Counted from the stretch's first letter, positions 34,610 to 45,675 are shown. The stretch: DNA of 60,120 nt from an uncultured Sphingomonas sp. (GCF_937871615.1 NZ_CALMPA010000041.1:1-60120); one strand, 5' to 3'. Program-made: numbers and translations. Notes: a model not told the origin generated them from the letters alone.

Positions 34610-37600
34610 TCAGCGGAAATCACGCGAACGGACCCTTATGCCGGGATCAGGCGGTGGCGTCAGCGATCTGCGATCCCACGATACCAGATCGCGAGGATCG
34701 CACCGCAGCGGATGTTTGGCCACGTCAGCGCGACTAACCCGGTAGATATCGGCGACATCCGTGCGTGTGCCAACGCTGGCGAGGAGCGGCGACAAATCAT
34801 CGAGCCGCTGGGCGACCACATGGATCACCTCGCCCTCGCGCTGAACCTGGCCTCGCACGCCCATCATCGACGCACCCAGGACGGCGCGCCGATGCTTCTC
34901 GAACACGTTGGTCCATACCACCAGGTTGGCGACGTTCGTTTCGTCCTCCAGCGTGATGAACATGACGCCCTTGGCGGAGCCCGGCTTCTGTCTGACCAGC
35001 ACGATCCCCGCAAGATTGATCCAGCGGCCGTCTTTCATGGACTGCAGCTCATCGCAGGTGATCATCTTGCGATTGCGCAATTCGTCGCGCAGGAACGCCA
35101 GCGGATGAGCCCGCAGCGACAGGCCAGAGGCCCGATAATCCTCGACCACTTCCGCGCCGGCGCCCATCGGCGCAAGGATGACCGTCGGCTCAATCGCTTC
35201 CTGGCGTAGCTTGCCTTCACGTTCGTCCGCCGCAGCGAACAAGGGCAATGCTGCATTGCCGAGCCCCTTAACGCTCCACAGTCCCTCACGCCGATTGTTC
35301 CCCAATGAGCCGAACCCATCGGCTTCGCCGATCCGATCCAGAGCGCCGCGCCCCACGCCGGCACGCCGCTGGATTTCCTCGACGCTCTCATAGTGTTGAT
35401 CGGCGCGCGCCGTGACGATCGCCGCGGCATCGCGGTTGGCGAGCTCATTCACCATGCGAAGGCCCAGCCGAACGGCGAGATAGCGGCCGCCCGTTGGCTC
35501 AAGGGTGCAATCCCAGCGGCTGTGATTGACGTCGATCGGGCGGATCTCGACGCCATGCTGACGCGCGTCGCGGACGATTTGGGCCGGGGCATAAAAGCCC
35601 ATGGGCTGGGCATTTAGCAGCGCGGCGCAAAACACATCTGGATGATGGCATTTCACCCAACTGCTGGCGTAGGCGATCAGCGCAAAGCTCGCGGCGTGGC
35701 TTTCCGGGAAACCATAGGAGCCGAAGCCCTCGATCTGTTTGAAGGTGCGCTCCGCGAATTCCTGATCGTATCCGCGCGCGACCATGCCATCGATCAGCTT
35801 GTCCCGAAAATGTGAGACGCCGCCTGTCAGCTTGAACGTCGCCATCGCCCGCCGAAGCAGATCCGCTTCGCTCGGTGTGAAGCCAGCGCATTCGATCGCC
35901 ACGCGCATCGCCTGCTCCTGAAACAGCGGCACCCCCAAGGTCTTCTCGAGTACGCGCCGCAGTTCCTCGGTCGGATAGGTGACGGCCTCCTCGCCGTTGC
36001 GCCGGCGACGATAAGGGTGGACCATATCGCCTTGGATCGGCCCGGGGCGCACGATCGCCACCTGAATGACCAGATCATAGAAGGTGCGCGGCGCCATTAA
36101 CGGAATGGACGCCATCTGTGCGCGGCTCTCGATCTGGAAGACACCCAAGGTATCGGCCTTGCGGATCATCGCGTAGGTCGCCGGATCCTCGGCGGGGATG
36201 GTCGCGAGATCGAGCTTCAGGCCCTTGTCATTCTCCATGAACTCGAACGCCCGCCGCATGCACGACAACATGCCCAGCGCCAGGACATCGACCTTCATGA
36301 AGCCCAGGAGATCGATATCGTCTTTGTCCCATTCGATCACCTGTCGATCTTCCATCGCAGCCGGCTCGATGGGCACCAGTTCGTCGAGCCGATCGCGTGT
36401 CAGCACGAATCCGCCAGGATGCTGCGACAAATGGCGCGGCGTATTGATGAGCTGACGGGCCAATTCCAGGGTCAGCACCAGGCGCCGGTCGGCGAGGTCC
36501 AGATTGAGCTCTTCCGCGTGTTTTTCCTCGACGCCATCCTGGCTCCATCCCCAGACGGACCCGGCCAGACCCGCCGTCATGTCCTCGCTCAGGCCCAATG
36601 CTTTGCCGACTTCGCGGACCGCGCCCCGCGCGCGATAGCGGGTCACGACCGCCGTTAGCGCCGAGTGCGTGCGGCCATAGGTCTCATAAATCCACTGGAT
36701 CACTTCCTCTCGGCGCTCATGCTCGAAATCGACGTCGATATCGGGCGGCTCGCGCCGCTCGGCCGACACGAAACGCTCGAACAGCAATTCCGAGCGCACC
36801 GGATCGATAGAGGTGATGCCCAGCACGTAGCAAACGGCACTGTTTGCGGCCGAGCCGCGCCCCTGACAGATAATCTCGCGCCGCCGCGCCTCGGTCACGA
36901 TGGAATGGACGGTCAGGAAATAGGGCGCATACTCAAGGTCAGCGATGAGCTTCAACTCGTGGATCAGTTGCGAGCGCACCTTGCCGTCGACCCCGTCGGG
37001 ATAGCGGTCGGGGGCTTTCGCCCAGGTCAGCCGCTCCAGCTCTTCCTGCGGCGTCCGGCCGGGCACATTGATCTCATCCGGATATTGGTAGCGGAGCTCA
37101 TCGAGGCTGAATCGGCACCGCGCCGCGATCTCGAGCGTGCGAGAAACAGGCGACGCATCCTTGAGATAGCGACGGAACAGCCGCTCCATTTCCTGACCGG
37201 TCTTGAGATGCCGATCGGCGAACCGCTCGCGCCGAGCGCCCAATTCGTCGATCGTGCATTTCTCCCGGATGCAGGTGACGACGTCCTGCAACATGCGGCG
37301 CTCCGGCGCGTGGTAGAGCACGTCATTGGTCGCGACCGTGGGAACGCGAGCTGCAGCCGCCAGGTTCGCGAGATCACGCAGCCGGATCGCATCTTTCGGT
37401 CGCCGCCGGATCGTCAGAGCCAGATAGGCACGGTCGGCGAAAATCCGTTTCGTTCGCGCAAGGGCGGCCTCGGTGCCGACGTCTGCCCGGTCAGGGCTCA
37501 GGATCGCGATCAGCCCGTCATTCCATCGTTCGACATCCGACCAGTCGAGATGACAGGCTCCCTTGCCGCCGCGTTCCTTGCCTATGCTGAGTAGTCGGCA

Positions 37601-37879
37601 CATTCGGCCATAGGCTGCGCGGTCCGTCGGGTAGAGCAGTAGGGCCGTGCCGTCGCTCAGATCGATCCTGCATCCGATGATGGCACGAACGCCGGTGGTT
37701 CGTTCGGCATCCCAGGCCCGGACGATGCCGGCGACCGATCCTCGATCAACGACGCCGAGAGCAGGCAATCCGAGCAATGCGGCCGCGGCGAATAGCTCCT
37801 CAGGGGATGATGCGCCCCTCAGGAAGCTGAAGTGCGTCGTAACCTGCAGCTCGACATAGTTGGCGTCGACCTCGCTCAT
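34610..37879 (-). CDS. dnaE2: Error-prone DNA polymerase DnaE2 (ImuC)
   Basis: Translesion polymerase of the C family that works with ImuA and ImuB in SOS mutagenesis. The protein is 1089 aa, full length for DnaE2. The N-terminal PHP domain starts [20 protein letters not shown]. The catalytic palm has [18 protein letters not shown] (paired Asp, about residues 375-390), and [16 protein letters not shown] carries the third acidic site. It ends with an OB-fold region ([20 protein letters not shown]). The start overlaps the imuB stop by 4 bp. Chromosomal copies are common in alphaproteobacteria; here it sits between transfer modules. Confidence 0.96.
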   Translation of the reverse strand: MSEVDANYVELQVTTHFSFLRGASSPEELFAAAALLGLPALGVVDRGSVAGIVRAWDAERTTGVRAIIGCRIDLSDGTALLLYPTDRAAYGRMCRLLSIGKERGGKGACHLDWSDVERWNDGLIAILSPDRADVGTEAALARTKRIFADRAYLALTIRRRPKDAIRLRDLANLAAAARVPTVATNDVLYHAPERRMLQDVVTCIREKCTIDELGARRERFADRHLKTGQEMERLFRRYLKDASPVSRTLEIAARCRFSLDELRYQYPDEINVPGRTPQEELERLTWAKAPDRYPDGVDGKVRSQLIHELKLIADLEYAPYFLTVHSIVTEARRREIICQGRGSAANSAVCYVLGITSIDPVRSELLFERFVSAERREPPDIDVDFEHERREEVIQWIYETYGRTHSALTAVVTRYRARGAVREVGKALGLSEDMTAGLAGSVWGWSQDGVEEKHAEELNLDLADRRLVLTLELARQLINTPRHLSQHPGGFVLTRDRLDELVPIEPAAMEDRQVIEWDKDDIDLLGFMKVDVLALGMLSCMRRAFEFMENDKGLKLDLATIPAEDPATYAMIRKADTLGVFQIESRAQMASIPLMAPRTFYDLVIQVAIVRPGPIQGDMVHPYRRRRNGEEAVTYPTEELRRVLEKTLGVPLFQEQAMRVAIECAGFTPSEADLLRRAMATFKLTGGVSHFRDKLIDGMVARGYDQEFAERTFKQIEGFGSYGFPESHAASFALIAYASSWVKCHHPDVFCAALLNAQPMGFYAPAQIVRDARQHGVEIRPIDVNHSRWDCTLEPTGGRYLAVRLGLRMVNELANRDAAAIVTARADQHYESVEEIQRRAGVGRGALDRIGEADGFGSLGNNRREGLWSVKGLGNAALPLFAAADEREGKLRQEAIEPTVILAPMGAGAEVVEDYRASGLSLRAHPLAFLRDELRNRKMITCDELQSMKDGRWINLAGIVLVRQKPGSAKGVMFITLEDETNVANLVVWTNVFEKHRRAVLGASMMGVRGQVQREGEVIHVVAQRLDDLSPLLASVGTRTDVADIYRVSRADVAKHPLRCDPRDLVSWDRRSLTPPPDPGIRVRSRDFR

Positions 37880-39432
37880 GCGAACGCACCGTGGATGAAC
37901 CAGCGCATGGTGCCCGTAGCCGGATTTACGCCGTCACCGAGCCGGAACAGCCAGTATCGACCGCCTGTCTCGGTCTCGACCTGATAATAATCCCGGACGA
38001 TCAGCGCTTTGTCGGCCTCATTGCCGCTCTCGCGCCACCATTCGCCGTGCAAGCGTTCCGGACCATCGCCTCGGGTCACCCGATAGCGCTTTCGACGCCA
38101 CACGAAGAGGCGAGGGGCATCGTCTGGCAGCAGGGCAACCACGTCGATTGGCTCGGGTCGATCCAACATGCGGGCGGGGCGAGGGAGGTCATCGTCCCAC
38201 TGGGCGCCGCTATCTTTCGCAAGGGCGGGCGTCGCGATGATCGAGCGCTCAGGCATACTGCTCGCGTGCGGCGCCGCGCGATGCAGGCTCCGTGGACCAA
38301 AACGGTTGGCGAGCGCATCGACCAGAGAGGCGAGGTTCGGCCCGCGATGCGGGCTTTCCAACCCTTCGTCCTGTTGGGCCGCGAGCGCGTCAGCCAGCGG
38401 CGTCACGAGGGTCATTGCCTCAATGCCAAGCCCTGGCTCGACCGTCTCGATCTTAGCGCGCAGCAATTTCGCGAGATGGCCTGCGTCGCGGGATGCGGTT
38501 GCGGTCCCGATGCGGATCGCCTGATTGTGGCCGTCCACACGGTGGAAATAGCAATCCAATCGGCGAGCGCCCTTGCCGATACAGGTGAGCTGCCCCACCA
38601 CATCGGCAACGAGATCGCCGATCACCTGGGCGAAGGCTTCAGGTGTCGCGATCGGCTCCATGAAACCTCGACGGGCCCGCGGCAGATGTTCAGGGTAGAT
38701 CGGCTCGATCGGCTCGGGCACGAAGCCGAGCACCTGATCCAGCCGCCGATGCAATTCGCGGCCGAACCGTTTGGCGAGAGGGCCGCGCGGCGCACCGATG
38801 AGCTGTTCGATCCGCTCAAATCCGAGCTTGCGCAAACCTTCGACCTCGCGTCCTGGCAATCGCAACGCTGATATCGGCAGGATGGAAATGGCAGTGCGGT
38901 GTCCGCCCGGCTCGATCGTGACTGGCCGGCCGGCGGGTACATGCCGCGCAACGGCATGGGCGCAGCCTGCGGTGTCGGCCACAGCGATCTGCAGAGCTAG
39001 CCCCGACGCGGCAACACGGCGATGGAGATCCTTGAGCAGCGCCTTCTCGGTGCCAAAGAGACCCGCGCAGCCGGTGATGTCGAGCCAGATTCCGTCGGGC
39101 GCATCCGGTGATACGAAGGGTGAGTATCGGCGGCCCGCCCATAGCGCGAGATCGCGAAGTCCCTGCAGGTCGCCCTCTGGGTCGGCATCGACGACCTGCA
39201 ACTCAGGGGCAAACGCTCGGGCCTTCGTCACGGTCATGCCGACGCGGATACCGAGCGCCTTTGCCTCGGCATCGACGGCAGCAATGACTTTCCTGCCGTG
39301 ATCGGGCACCGCGGTCACCAGCGGAAGATCAAGGACCAGGCCGTCACGGCACTCAGGCGACAATTTTGCGATCTTCCGCCGCAGCCGGTCGGTCGACCAG
39401 TGCGGCAGGAAGAGCGATACGACCCGTCGCAT
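37876..39432 (-). CDS. imuB: ImuB, catalytically inactive Y-family polymerase-like protein
   Basis: Adaptor of the SOS mutasome that binds the sliding clamp, ImuA and DnaE2. The protein is 518 aa from ATG 39432, chosen because GGAGG lies 6 bases upstream and the family starts [20 protein letters not shown]. The Y-family catalytic Asp-x-Asp of the first strand is replaced by FLPHWSTD, as in all ImuB proteins. [20 protein letters not shown] is the usual palm segment. It overlaps imuA by 80 bp and dnaE2 by 4 bp, so the three are coupled. Confidence 0.94.
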   Translation of the reverse strand: MRRVVSLFLPHWSTDRLRRKIAKLSPECRDGLVLDLPLVTAVPDHGRKVIAAVDAEAKALGIRVGMTVTKARAFAPELQVVDADPEGDLQGLRDLALWAGRRYSPFVSPDAPDGIWLDITGCAGLFGTEKALLKDLHRRVAASGLALQIAVADTAGCAHAVARHVPAGRPVTIEPGGHRTAISILPISALRLPGREVEGLRKLGFERIEQLIGAPRGPLAKRFGRELHRRLDQVLGFVPEPIEPIYPEHLPRARRGFMEPIATPEAFAQVIGDLVADVVGQLTCIGKGARRLDCYFHRVDGHNQAIRIGTATASRDAGHLAKLLRAKIETVEPGLGIEAMTLVTPLADALAAQQDEGLESPHRGPNLASLVDALANRFGPRSLHRAAPHASSMPERSIIATPALAKDSGAQWDDDLPRPARMLDRPEPIDVVALLPDDAPRLFVWRRKRYRVTRGDGPERLHGEWWRESGNEADKALIVRDYYQVETETGGRYWLFRLGDGVNPATGTMRWFIHGAFA

Positions 39433-40084
39433 CGCACGCCTCCACAATCCAGGCGTGCGGATTACCACCGCGCACACGTTCCAAATTCACATGCCAGCGA
39501 GGGCGACCCAGGCTCGGCAGACCGAGATCTTCGCTTGGTGAAGCGGTGATCCGCCAGCGTGTCATCGCTGCCGTCCCTTCGGCGACCTGTTCGGCCTTCG
39601 CCGCGCGACGAAACACGAAGGCCGCTACACCCGAGCTTTCCGCCGCCAATTGCAGGCGCTTCGATGCAGTAGTCGAATATTTCCCGACTTCGCCAACCAC
39701 ACCGGCGATGCCAGGGTGACGCAGGCACTCCTCCATCGCGAGCAGGACATTGGTATCGCTGCCGGCCTCGACATAGATGACCCGATCTGGATGAAGACCG
39801 GCGAGATGAAGGGCAGGGGCAAACAGGTCGCGCCAGCGCAGGCACCAGAAGACGGGACCTTCCATTCGCGCCAGGATTCCCGCCAGAAAGACCGTCGCAC
39901 TCGCCTCGTCTGCGAGATCGGGACTGCCCATCATTTCATGGAGAGCGCCTGCAGCAATGCCTCCGCCCGGCAATCGCTGATCCAGTTCGTCGATGCCGAA
40001 CGGGATCGCTTCGCGCTGAACGCCTACGCCCTCGATACGCGCGATGCGCGCTCGCAAATCTTCAAGGACGGTTGATTGACGCAT
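39353..40084 (-). CDS. imuA: ImuA, RecA-like SOS mutasome protein
   Basis: RecA-fold partner of ImuB and DnaE2. The protein is 243 aa. It has the family start (FGIDELDQRLPGGGIAAGAL) and lacks a Walker A motif, as usual. It is first in the imuA-imuB-dnaE2 operon. A LexA box (40116-40130) lies 31 bp upstream of the ATG, so the operon should be induced by DNA damage. Its 3' end overlaps imuB. Confidence 0.93.
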   Translation of the reverse strand: MRQSTVLEDLRARIARIEGVGVQREAIPFGIDELDQRLPGGGIAAGALHEMMGSPDLADEASATVFLAGILARMEGPVFWCLRWRDLFAPALHLAGLHPDRVIYVEAGSDTNVLLAMEECLRHPGIAGVVGEVGKYSTTASKRLQLAAESSGVAAFVFRRAAKAEQVAEGTAAMTRWRITASPSEDLGLPSLGRPRWHVNLERVRGGNPHAWIVEACDATGRIALPAALVDRPAAAEDRKIVA

Positions 40085-40115
40085 AGCATTCAGGAGACTC
40101 GGGACTCGTTGATTC

Positions 40116-40130
40116 GTTCCTTATTTGTTC
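40116..40130. promoter_or_regulatory. LexA (SOS) box upstream of imuA
   Basis: GTTC-CTTATTT-GTTC, a perfect match to the alphaproteobacterial GTTC-N7-GTTC operator, 31 bp before the imuA start. A third GTTC follows at 40133-40136. It lies in the 174-bp region divergent to the gene at 40259. Confidence 0.85.
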
Positions 40131-40258
40131 CTGTTCCCGGCGATGAGTCAAGCAGCTCAAATGCACCGCTTCCGAAGCCTGTGGAATCCGCCAGAAAAAA
40201 AGCGCCTTCGGTCCTTTGTGGGATTCACATCCACCAAAGTGCATAGTAGATTCATGCT

Positions 40259-40792
40259 ATGTTCCATCAGGCAGACCTATTCGAAGCATCCGCCGAACCC
40301 GCGCGAGGGATGGACACGCCGGGGCTTTTGGCGGCGATCGCCGCAGCTTCGCCGCGGCCAAAATTCTCCTACATGCTCCTCCAGCTCCTGGAGGAAGTCG
40401 CTGACGAAAAGGGCAGGGCTGGACCGAGCGTGATGGTGAACGGCGACGCCGTGCCTGTCCGCGACTGGCTGTGCGATGCACTGGCTCCGATCGCGCAGCG
40501 TACGCCCTGGCGCCGTTCGACGATCGAAACCGTGCGGTCGGCCCTTGAGCAGGCTGACGAACTACCGGCCGATCCGACACAGGCTGACCGTGTCATTGAA
40601 GAAAGGGTCCGTGAGCGGGTTCGCCAATCGGGCCGCTGCAATGTCAGCCGCGCAGTGTCGGATCTATGTCGGGGCGGCCTCCTGCGACGCCACTATCAGG
40701 GCTATCGGGTGGATCATCAAAATCGCGGCGCCCAGCGCGAGGCAGTCTACACGATCATGCCGGACACCTTGGCGGCGCTACGCCGGCGATGA
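40259..40792 (+). CDS. Hypothetical protein, divergent from imuA
   Basis: 177 aa. It begins MFHQADLFEASAEPARGMDT. The C-terminal half (RQSGRCNVSRAVSDLCRGGL, LLRRHYQGYRVDHQNRGAQR) looks like a winged-helix DNA-binding domain that follows a longer helical region. It is divergent from imuA and shares its promoter region. Its last 15 bp overlap the antiparallel small gene at 40778. A regulator of the cassette is possible but unproven. Confidence 0.7.
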   Translation: MFHQADLFEASAEPARGMDTPGLLAAIAAASPRPKFSYMLLQLLEEVADEKGRAGPSVMVNGDAVPVRDWLCDALAPIAQRTPWRRSTIETVRSALEQADELPADPTQADRVIEERVRERVRQSGRCNVSRAVSDLCRGGLLRRHYQGYRVDHQNRGAQREAVYTIMPDTLAALRRR

Positions 40793-40996
40793 GCTGCCGC
40801 TGATCGCAAGATCGGCTTCTACTGCGGTCGCGCGCATCAGGCGATCGGGCATCTCCAACAACTTCACGGCCGCCGCGGTGATCGCTTCGGCTTCGGTTGG
40901 ATAGGATTCGGCCGAGCTGATCGATACCCCGTCGGGCAGTGCTATCGTTGCCTGAAATCCGTTGCCTTTAGGCGTCGCGCTCAATCGGACTTCCAT
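40778..40996 (-). CDS. Small hypothetical protein
   Basis: 72 aa, MEVRLSATPKGNGFQATIAL onward, with a GGAG ribosome site 8 bases before the ATG. No motif recognised; a small beta-hairpin followed by a helix (TEAEAITAAAVKLLEMPDRL) is likely. It is convergent with the 177-residue gene. The 172 bp beyond its start, up to the next divergent gene, is AT-rich (several TATT and ATAAT tracts) and probably holds promoters. Confidence 0.6.
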   Translation of the reverse strand: MEVRLSATPKGNGFQATIALPDGVSISSAESYPTEAEAITAAAVKLLEMPDRLMRATAVEADLAISGSSSPA

Positions 40997-41168
40997 GAAT
41001 GGTCTCCGCGGTGTATCGGGACTGATATTCCTATAAGATATTGATATTTAACATAATCAACATTATCGCTCTACAGATTTCAAATTCCGGCACAGCCCCG
41101 AGTCGGGCCATTCCCATTTGTAAAAGACGACACCAGATGATAATATTGCGGCCGCATGGAAGCCATCA

Positions 41169-41369
41169 ATGTTAGACACAACGACCTACTTACTGACCCA
41201 GAATAACCCGGCGGGCCCGATCTTGCGCCCTGCCGAGCCGATGGCGCATGAGCTTTTCGATAACAGCGATGACGAACTTGGCGAGCCCTCGCGTGGCCGC
41301 GTGATTGGTGGATTGATATCTCTCGTGCTGCTCGTGGTGACCGGCGCCTATTTTTATCTGACGCTCTGA
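41169..41369 (+). CDS. Small single-pass membrane protein
   Basis: 66 aa with one C-terminal membrane helix (IGGLISLVLLVVTGAYFYLT). The N-terminal 45 residues are polar and acidic (DNSDDELGEPSRGR). GGAAG lies 7 bases before the ATG. It converges on traG with 8 bp between stops. The function is unknown; it may be a membrane component of the element. Confidence 0.6.
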   Translation: MLDTTTYLLTQNNPAGPILRPAEPMAHELFDNSDDELGEPSRGRVIGGLISLVLLVVTGAYFYLTL

Positions 41370-41377
41370 TCCCAACC

Positions 41378-44203
41378 CTATTTCCGCAAATCCGGATCGG
41401 TGAAGAAGCCGCGGTCGAGTTCTCGGCCTACTTCTGACTGGAGGTCAGCGTTTGCTCCTCCGCGATTGGTGCGCGCCGCCTGCGCTGCTCCCCGGTCGCC
41501 CTCGAGCCTGGTTTGACCGTCGGAGATGATCCGGGCGGCGGCACCGGGATCACCCGAGCCACCGCCCTTCCCGATCCCACTCACGCCATGGGGACGGTAG
41601 GATCCGCGCACGCCGCCGGCGTCGAGATTGATGCGATTGACGTCGACCAGCGACGGATCCTTGACGTCGCCGCTGATCTCCGACCACAAACTGTCGCGCT
41701 TTTCCTGCGCCCATTGCTGGATCAGCTGATCGCGCACAGTGCGCTGCTGCGACGTCAGGTCGGTAGCCCAAAGTTCGGGCGCATCGAGGTTCGGATGGAG
41801 CGCCTGTTGCAGCCTGTACCACTGCGCGAGGTCCTGGCTCATATTCTCGCTGAGCTGCATGCCATGGGATTCGGCAAAGCTCGCGTCGCGCGCCAGAGAT
41901 TGCGACAATTCCTCCATGCGCCGCGCCGCCTCGGTATAAGACTTTGCCCGCGCCAGCGCATCCTCGGTGCTCGCCGACGATGACGATGTCATGGAGGATC
42001 GGCTGAAGGAGCCAGAGCGGACGTAGGTCCCATCGGACGTGCTCGCGCCGGTGCCGTTCGAATGCTCATCGCGCACCCCGCTCGACGACGAACTGGAGCT
42101 ATCCGACGACCGCGTTTGATCCGCACCATAGCGCAACGTATCTTGCTGGCTGCCGGTCTTGCTGACCCCCAATGAACCACCGACATTGGGCAAGAGGCCG
42201 CCGGAGGTTGGACGCCCACCGCCAGCCTTGCGACCGCTACCACCACCAGCACCGCCGCCAATCCCACCATTGATCCCGCCGGTTACCTGGTCGAGCGTTC
42301 CGGCCGAACGATCATGGCCCTGGGAAATTCGTTCACTCAGGCCGGTGGAGGACCGCTCCTCTAGGCCCTGAGAACTCGATCCGGTGACACGGTCGAACTT
42401 TTCGACATTGGTATTGGCCGACGAGCCGCTCCCGGACTCAAAGCCCCTCGACCGTTCGGACGAGACGCCGAAGGCGCTGCGGTTCGTATGCGTGCTGGTC
42501 AAAATGTCCTGCGCCGCATTCTCCCAGGCCTCCGCCTGGCGATGGGCAGCGCTGGACATTTCGCGCCATTCGGCAACGGTGCCGCTGTTCATCGTTGGTG
42601 TGAAGCCAAGGCGCGAAATTGCACCCGACATGTCGATGACATCCTGCCCATTGCCGAAACCCGACACGACGGCGCCATTGTCCTGGCGCCAGCCCACGCT
42701 TGTCGCGCCTCCCATGAAACTCGGCGCCACGGACCACTGGTCGCTCTGGCGCATGTTCGACGTCGCATTTGCCCAGCTCACATTGCCATAGGAATAATTC
42801 CCCGTGGTTTGCTCCAGCGCGGCGGCTTCTGCCGCGTTCTGCGCGGGCGCGAGCATCGAAGTCGCCTGCCCCGCGATCGACATAGCGCCCCGCGCAAGGC
42901 CGGCGGCCAGGAACGGGATGCTCATCAACATGAAGCCGGCGATCGTCGCCGTCTCCCCGTTCACGGCACCGATGCCCGCATAGGTGCCCAAAGTGATCCC
43001 GCCGGGCGCGACGCCGGCAGCAGCCGCCTCGGCTCTCGTCATGCAGATCATGTGAAGGATGACGTAGAGTGGACCCCATGCAGCAAGGTAGAAGAAGCCC
43101 ATCGCATAGCCCTTGAGGGTCCCCAGACCCGTCTGCGGCATCAGGAACAATGGGAAAATCACCGGGAACATCGCGAAAAAGACTACGGTCAGCACGATGT
43201 TGAGGATCGGCACCCAGGCCATCGCCTGCTGCGCGATCGAGTTATAGGTGTTGCGCGCCTGGATGTCGGCGCGCGTCTGCGCGAAGGTGTCGATCGTCGC
43301 GGCGCCCGATCCTCCCGCCATGCTGTTGCGAGCTTGCATGAACGCGTTGATCGCCGTGTTCTGCCGCATGGAATCGCTGTAGTTGCTGCCCGAGCCGGTG
43401 AAGGCAGCGTTGGCGATCGGCAGATCGTGCTTCAGCTTATCGGCCGCCAGCGCATTGCTGAGCTTGGGATAAAGCTCCTTACCCCAAAACGGCGTATTCG
43501 CCTCGATCATCGGCGCCCACCGGGCATTGAGCATGTCGTAGGCCTGACGGCAGGTGACGATCGCGCTGGTGACCGTGCCGTCACCCTGTCGTTCAAGCCA
43601 TTCCTGTGACCGGGCTTCCGAGCCGGGCCCGATCTCTGCCCAGAGATCCTTCGATCGCGCCAGCACTGTCAGCGACTTCCGGTAGAGCATCACGTCGCCG
43701 AATACGCATTTCTTGAAATGCTCTTCGAGGTTGGTCGAAAACTCGGCGTCGCGGATGACGAAATTGCGGGTCGCGTCGAACAGACGCGCGCCATAGACCA
43801 TGCCATTGGTCGAATAATTGAGCTCGCTCGGCATCACGAAAACGGTCTCGGCCGTCCGCGTCAGCCAGTCACCGATCTGCGTGGTGAAGCTCGCGAGCAC
43901 GCCCAGCCCAAGCGGCACGTTCGCGACAGTCGCCGGTGCCAAGGACGGATTGATCCGGTCGGTGACCTTCACATCGATGGTCGGAACCATGAGGCAGAGA
44001 TAGATGGCGGTCGACTGCAGAAACCAGTTCATCCAGACGCGGAAGTTCATCGTGAACGCGACGACGAGCAGCGAGTAGATGAGGCCCATCACCATCACGA
44101 CGCGGAGGAGCGAGCGATATCCCCCTCCCCCGGACCAGGCAGCGACGGCATTGAACGTGTTGACGAGATACTCCCCGCCCCCGACCGTGAAGACCTCGAG
44201 CAT
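41378..44203 (-). CDS. traG: Conjugal transfer protein TraG (mating-pair stabilization)
   Basis: F-type TraG, a polytopic inner-membrane protein for pilus assembly and mating stabilization. The protein is 941 aa. The N-terminal region MLEVFTVGGGEYLVNTFNAV is the family start. Several membrane helices lie at about residues 30-60, 330-350 and 360-450. The last 400 residues are polar and Ser/Gly-rich and are presumably periplasmic. It is last in the minus-strand tra operon, after traF-traH. Confidence 0.94.
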   Translation of the reverse strand: MLEVFTVGGGEYLVNTFNAVAAWSGGGGYRSLLRVVMVMGLIYSLLVVAFTMNFRVWMNWFLQSTAIYLCLMVPTIDVKVTDRINPSLAPATVANVPLGLGVLASFTTQIGDWLTRTAETVFVMPSELNYSTNGMVYGARLFDATRNFVIRDAEFSTNLEEHFKKCVFGDVMLYRKSLTVLARSKDLWAEIGPGSEARSQEWLERQGDGTVTSAIVTCRQAYDMLNARWAPMIEANTPFWGKELYPKLSNALAADKLKHDLPIANAAFTGSGSNYSDSMRQNTAINAFMQARNSMAGGSGAATIDTFAQTRADIQARNTYNSIAQQAMAWVPILNIVLTVVFFAMFPVIFPLFLMPQTGLGTLKGYAMGFFYLAAWGPLYVILHMICMTRAEAAAAGVAPGGITLGTYAGIGAVNGETATIAGFMLMSIPFLAAGLARGAMSIAGQATSMLAPAQNAAEAAALEQTTGNYSYGNVSWANATSNMRQSDQWSVAPSFMGGATSVGWRQDNGAVVSGFGNGQDVIDMSGAISRLGFTPTMNSGTVAEWREMSSAAHRQAEAWENAAQDILTSTHTNRSAFGVSSERSRGFESGSGSSANTNVEKFDRVTGSSSQGLEERSSTGLSERISQGHDRSAGTLDQVTGGINGGIGGGAGGGSGRKAGGGRPTSGGLLPNVGGSLGVSKTGSQQDTLRYGADQTRSSDSSSSSSSGVRDEHSNGTGASTSDGTYVRSGSFSRSSMTSSSSASTEDALARAKSYTEAARRMEELSQSLARDASFAESHGMQLSENMSQDLAQWYRLQQALHPNLDAPELWATDLTSQQRTVRDQLIQQWAQEKRDSLWSEISGDVKDPSLVDVNRINLDAGGVRGSYRPHGVSGIGKGGGSGDPGAAARIISDGQTRLEGDRGAAQAARTNRGGANADLQSEVGRELDRGFFTDPDLRK

Positions 44204-44220
44204 GGCGCCGGCCCCCTTCC

Positions 44221-45675
44221 CTAGTTCAGCCCTTGTGCGTTCAACCCGCGCGAGAAATTGAGCGCGGAGGCCATGCCCGGTGTCATCGAATTCTGGAGCG
44301 TGGACTCGAGCATGATGCTGCGATCGATGATCTGCATCGTCACCTGCAGCTTGTTCGACAGCTTGACGTCACGCTGCGAGAATTTTTGCCGCGTGGCGGC
44401 GATCTGCTGTTTCCACTGGGTCGCGGTCGCCTGGTCGAAGGTCTGATAGTGGGTCTGCGCTTGCTCGACCCGGTCGAGCATGTTGTCCAGCATCGCAGCC
44501 AGCAGGTCGACCGCGACGATCTCGGACAGCGTCTCGATCTCGCCATCGGTCAGCGCATAGTGCGCATAGGCCTGGACCGAGAGGATCTTGTAAAGCGGGA
44601 CGGTCGCGAGATTGAGGAGCTGCTTTTCCGAAGCGTCGAGCGCGGTATCTGTGCGGATCTTGCTGCTCATCGAGCGGATCATGCTGGCAATCCGTGGCCG
44701 CAACGCGGAGGATGCGGGCACCGACAAGGTCTGCTCGCCGACATCATAGCAATCGGTGTCGTTGCACTTCAGCATCTTCACGGCGGGCGCTCCCGCCGTC
44801 CCGTCGAGAAGCGCGGTGACAACGGCTTCCTCCGCGGGGCCGAACATCACCACCTTCCCGCCAACGCTCGGATCAGACGATGGCGTCGTCACCACGGTGC
44901 CGACCAGGGTCATGATATATTCCGAGAATGACTGGTCGAACGCACCGAACTTCGCGGACTTCTTCAGTGCCTCCCAGGTGTAGTTGTGCGGCTCGCCGAC
45001 GAGCTGATCCTTCATGTTGGCATCCGTGTTGCCCGCGATCGTGCTGTCACGGCGGTTGCCGTTGTTGCAGCCCTGCCGCGACGCGGCCCAGTCGGAAAAG
45101 ACCCCCTGGCTGTTGCCCACCGCTTCGCAAATGGTCGACCGAGTCGTTTCCATCTGTGGCCAGATCCCGCCGACCAGCGCCTGCGCTGTCTCACAGCTCG
45201 AGATGTTCATCTGGTTGAGCAGCTGAGCCTTCTGGCTGAACTCATCCATCACCTTGCCGATCTCCGGCGACACGGAGTCGATCGCGAGCTTGAAGGCGAA
45301 GCCCAGTGCGTTGTTGGCAGTCGCCTTCAGCATCGCCACGATTTCAGAGGCATTGATGAATGAGAAACTGCCGGCGAACAGATCGATACCGCCGCAACCG
45401 GCCCGGGCGCTGGGAAGCTGCAGGTTGAACGGCGAAACGCTCTTCTGCGGGAAGCGCGTCCAGACGTTCCCGAGCGAATAATAGCCGGCCGACTGGCCCT
45501 CGAACGCGGTCGGCCCGGTGACGTTTGCCGCGCCGCCGGCGTCGTTGAAGAAGCCGTTCATCTGGGACGCAACATCGGCGCGCGCGACGCCAACGAACGC
45601 AAAATGGGAGGCTGCAACTAGCGCCATGGCGGTGCCGAGCTTCCGGCGCAGCGCGCCATTCCTTGCCTGTGCCAT
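44221..45675 (-). CDS. traH: Conjugal transfer pilus assembly protein TraH
   Basis: Periplasmic/outer-membrane-associated F-type pilus assembly protein. The protein is 484 aa with a signal peptide (LGTAMALVAASHFAFVGVAR, cut near ARA-D). The family pattern GGIDLFAGSFSFINASEIVA is at about residues 95-115, and cysteines at SSCETAQALVGG and CNDTDCYD may form disulfides. The start overlaps the traF stop (TGATG). Confidence 0.94.
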   Translation of the reverse strand: MAQARNGALRRKLGTAMALVAASHFAFVGVARADVASQMNGFFNDAGGAANVTGPTAFEGQSAGYYSLGNVWTRFPQKSVSPFNLQLPSARAGCGGIDLFAGSFSFINASEIVAMLKATANNALGFAFKLAIDSVSPEIGKVMDEFSQKAQLLNQMNISSCETAQALVGGIWPQMETTRSTICEAVGNSQGVFSDWAASRQGCNNGNRRDSTIAGNTDANMKDQLVGEPHNYTWEALKKSAKFGAFDQSFSEYIMTLVGTVVTTPSSDPSVGGKVVMFGPAEEAVVTALLDGTAGAPAVKMLKCNDTDCYDVGEQTLSVPASSALRPRIASMIRSMSSKIRTDTALDASEKQLLNLATVPLYKILSVQAYAHYALTDGEIETLSEIVAVDLLAAMLDNMLDRVEQAQTHYQTFDQATATQWKQQIAATRQKFSQRDVKLSNKLQVTMQIIDRSIMLESTLQNSMTPGMASALNFSRGLNAQGLN

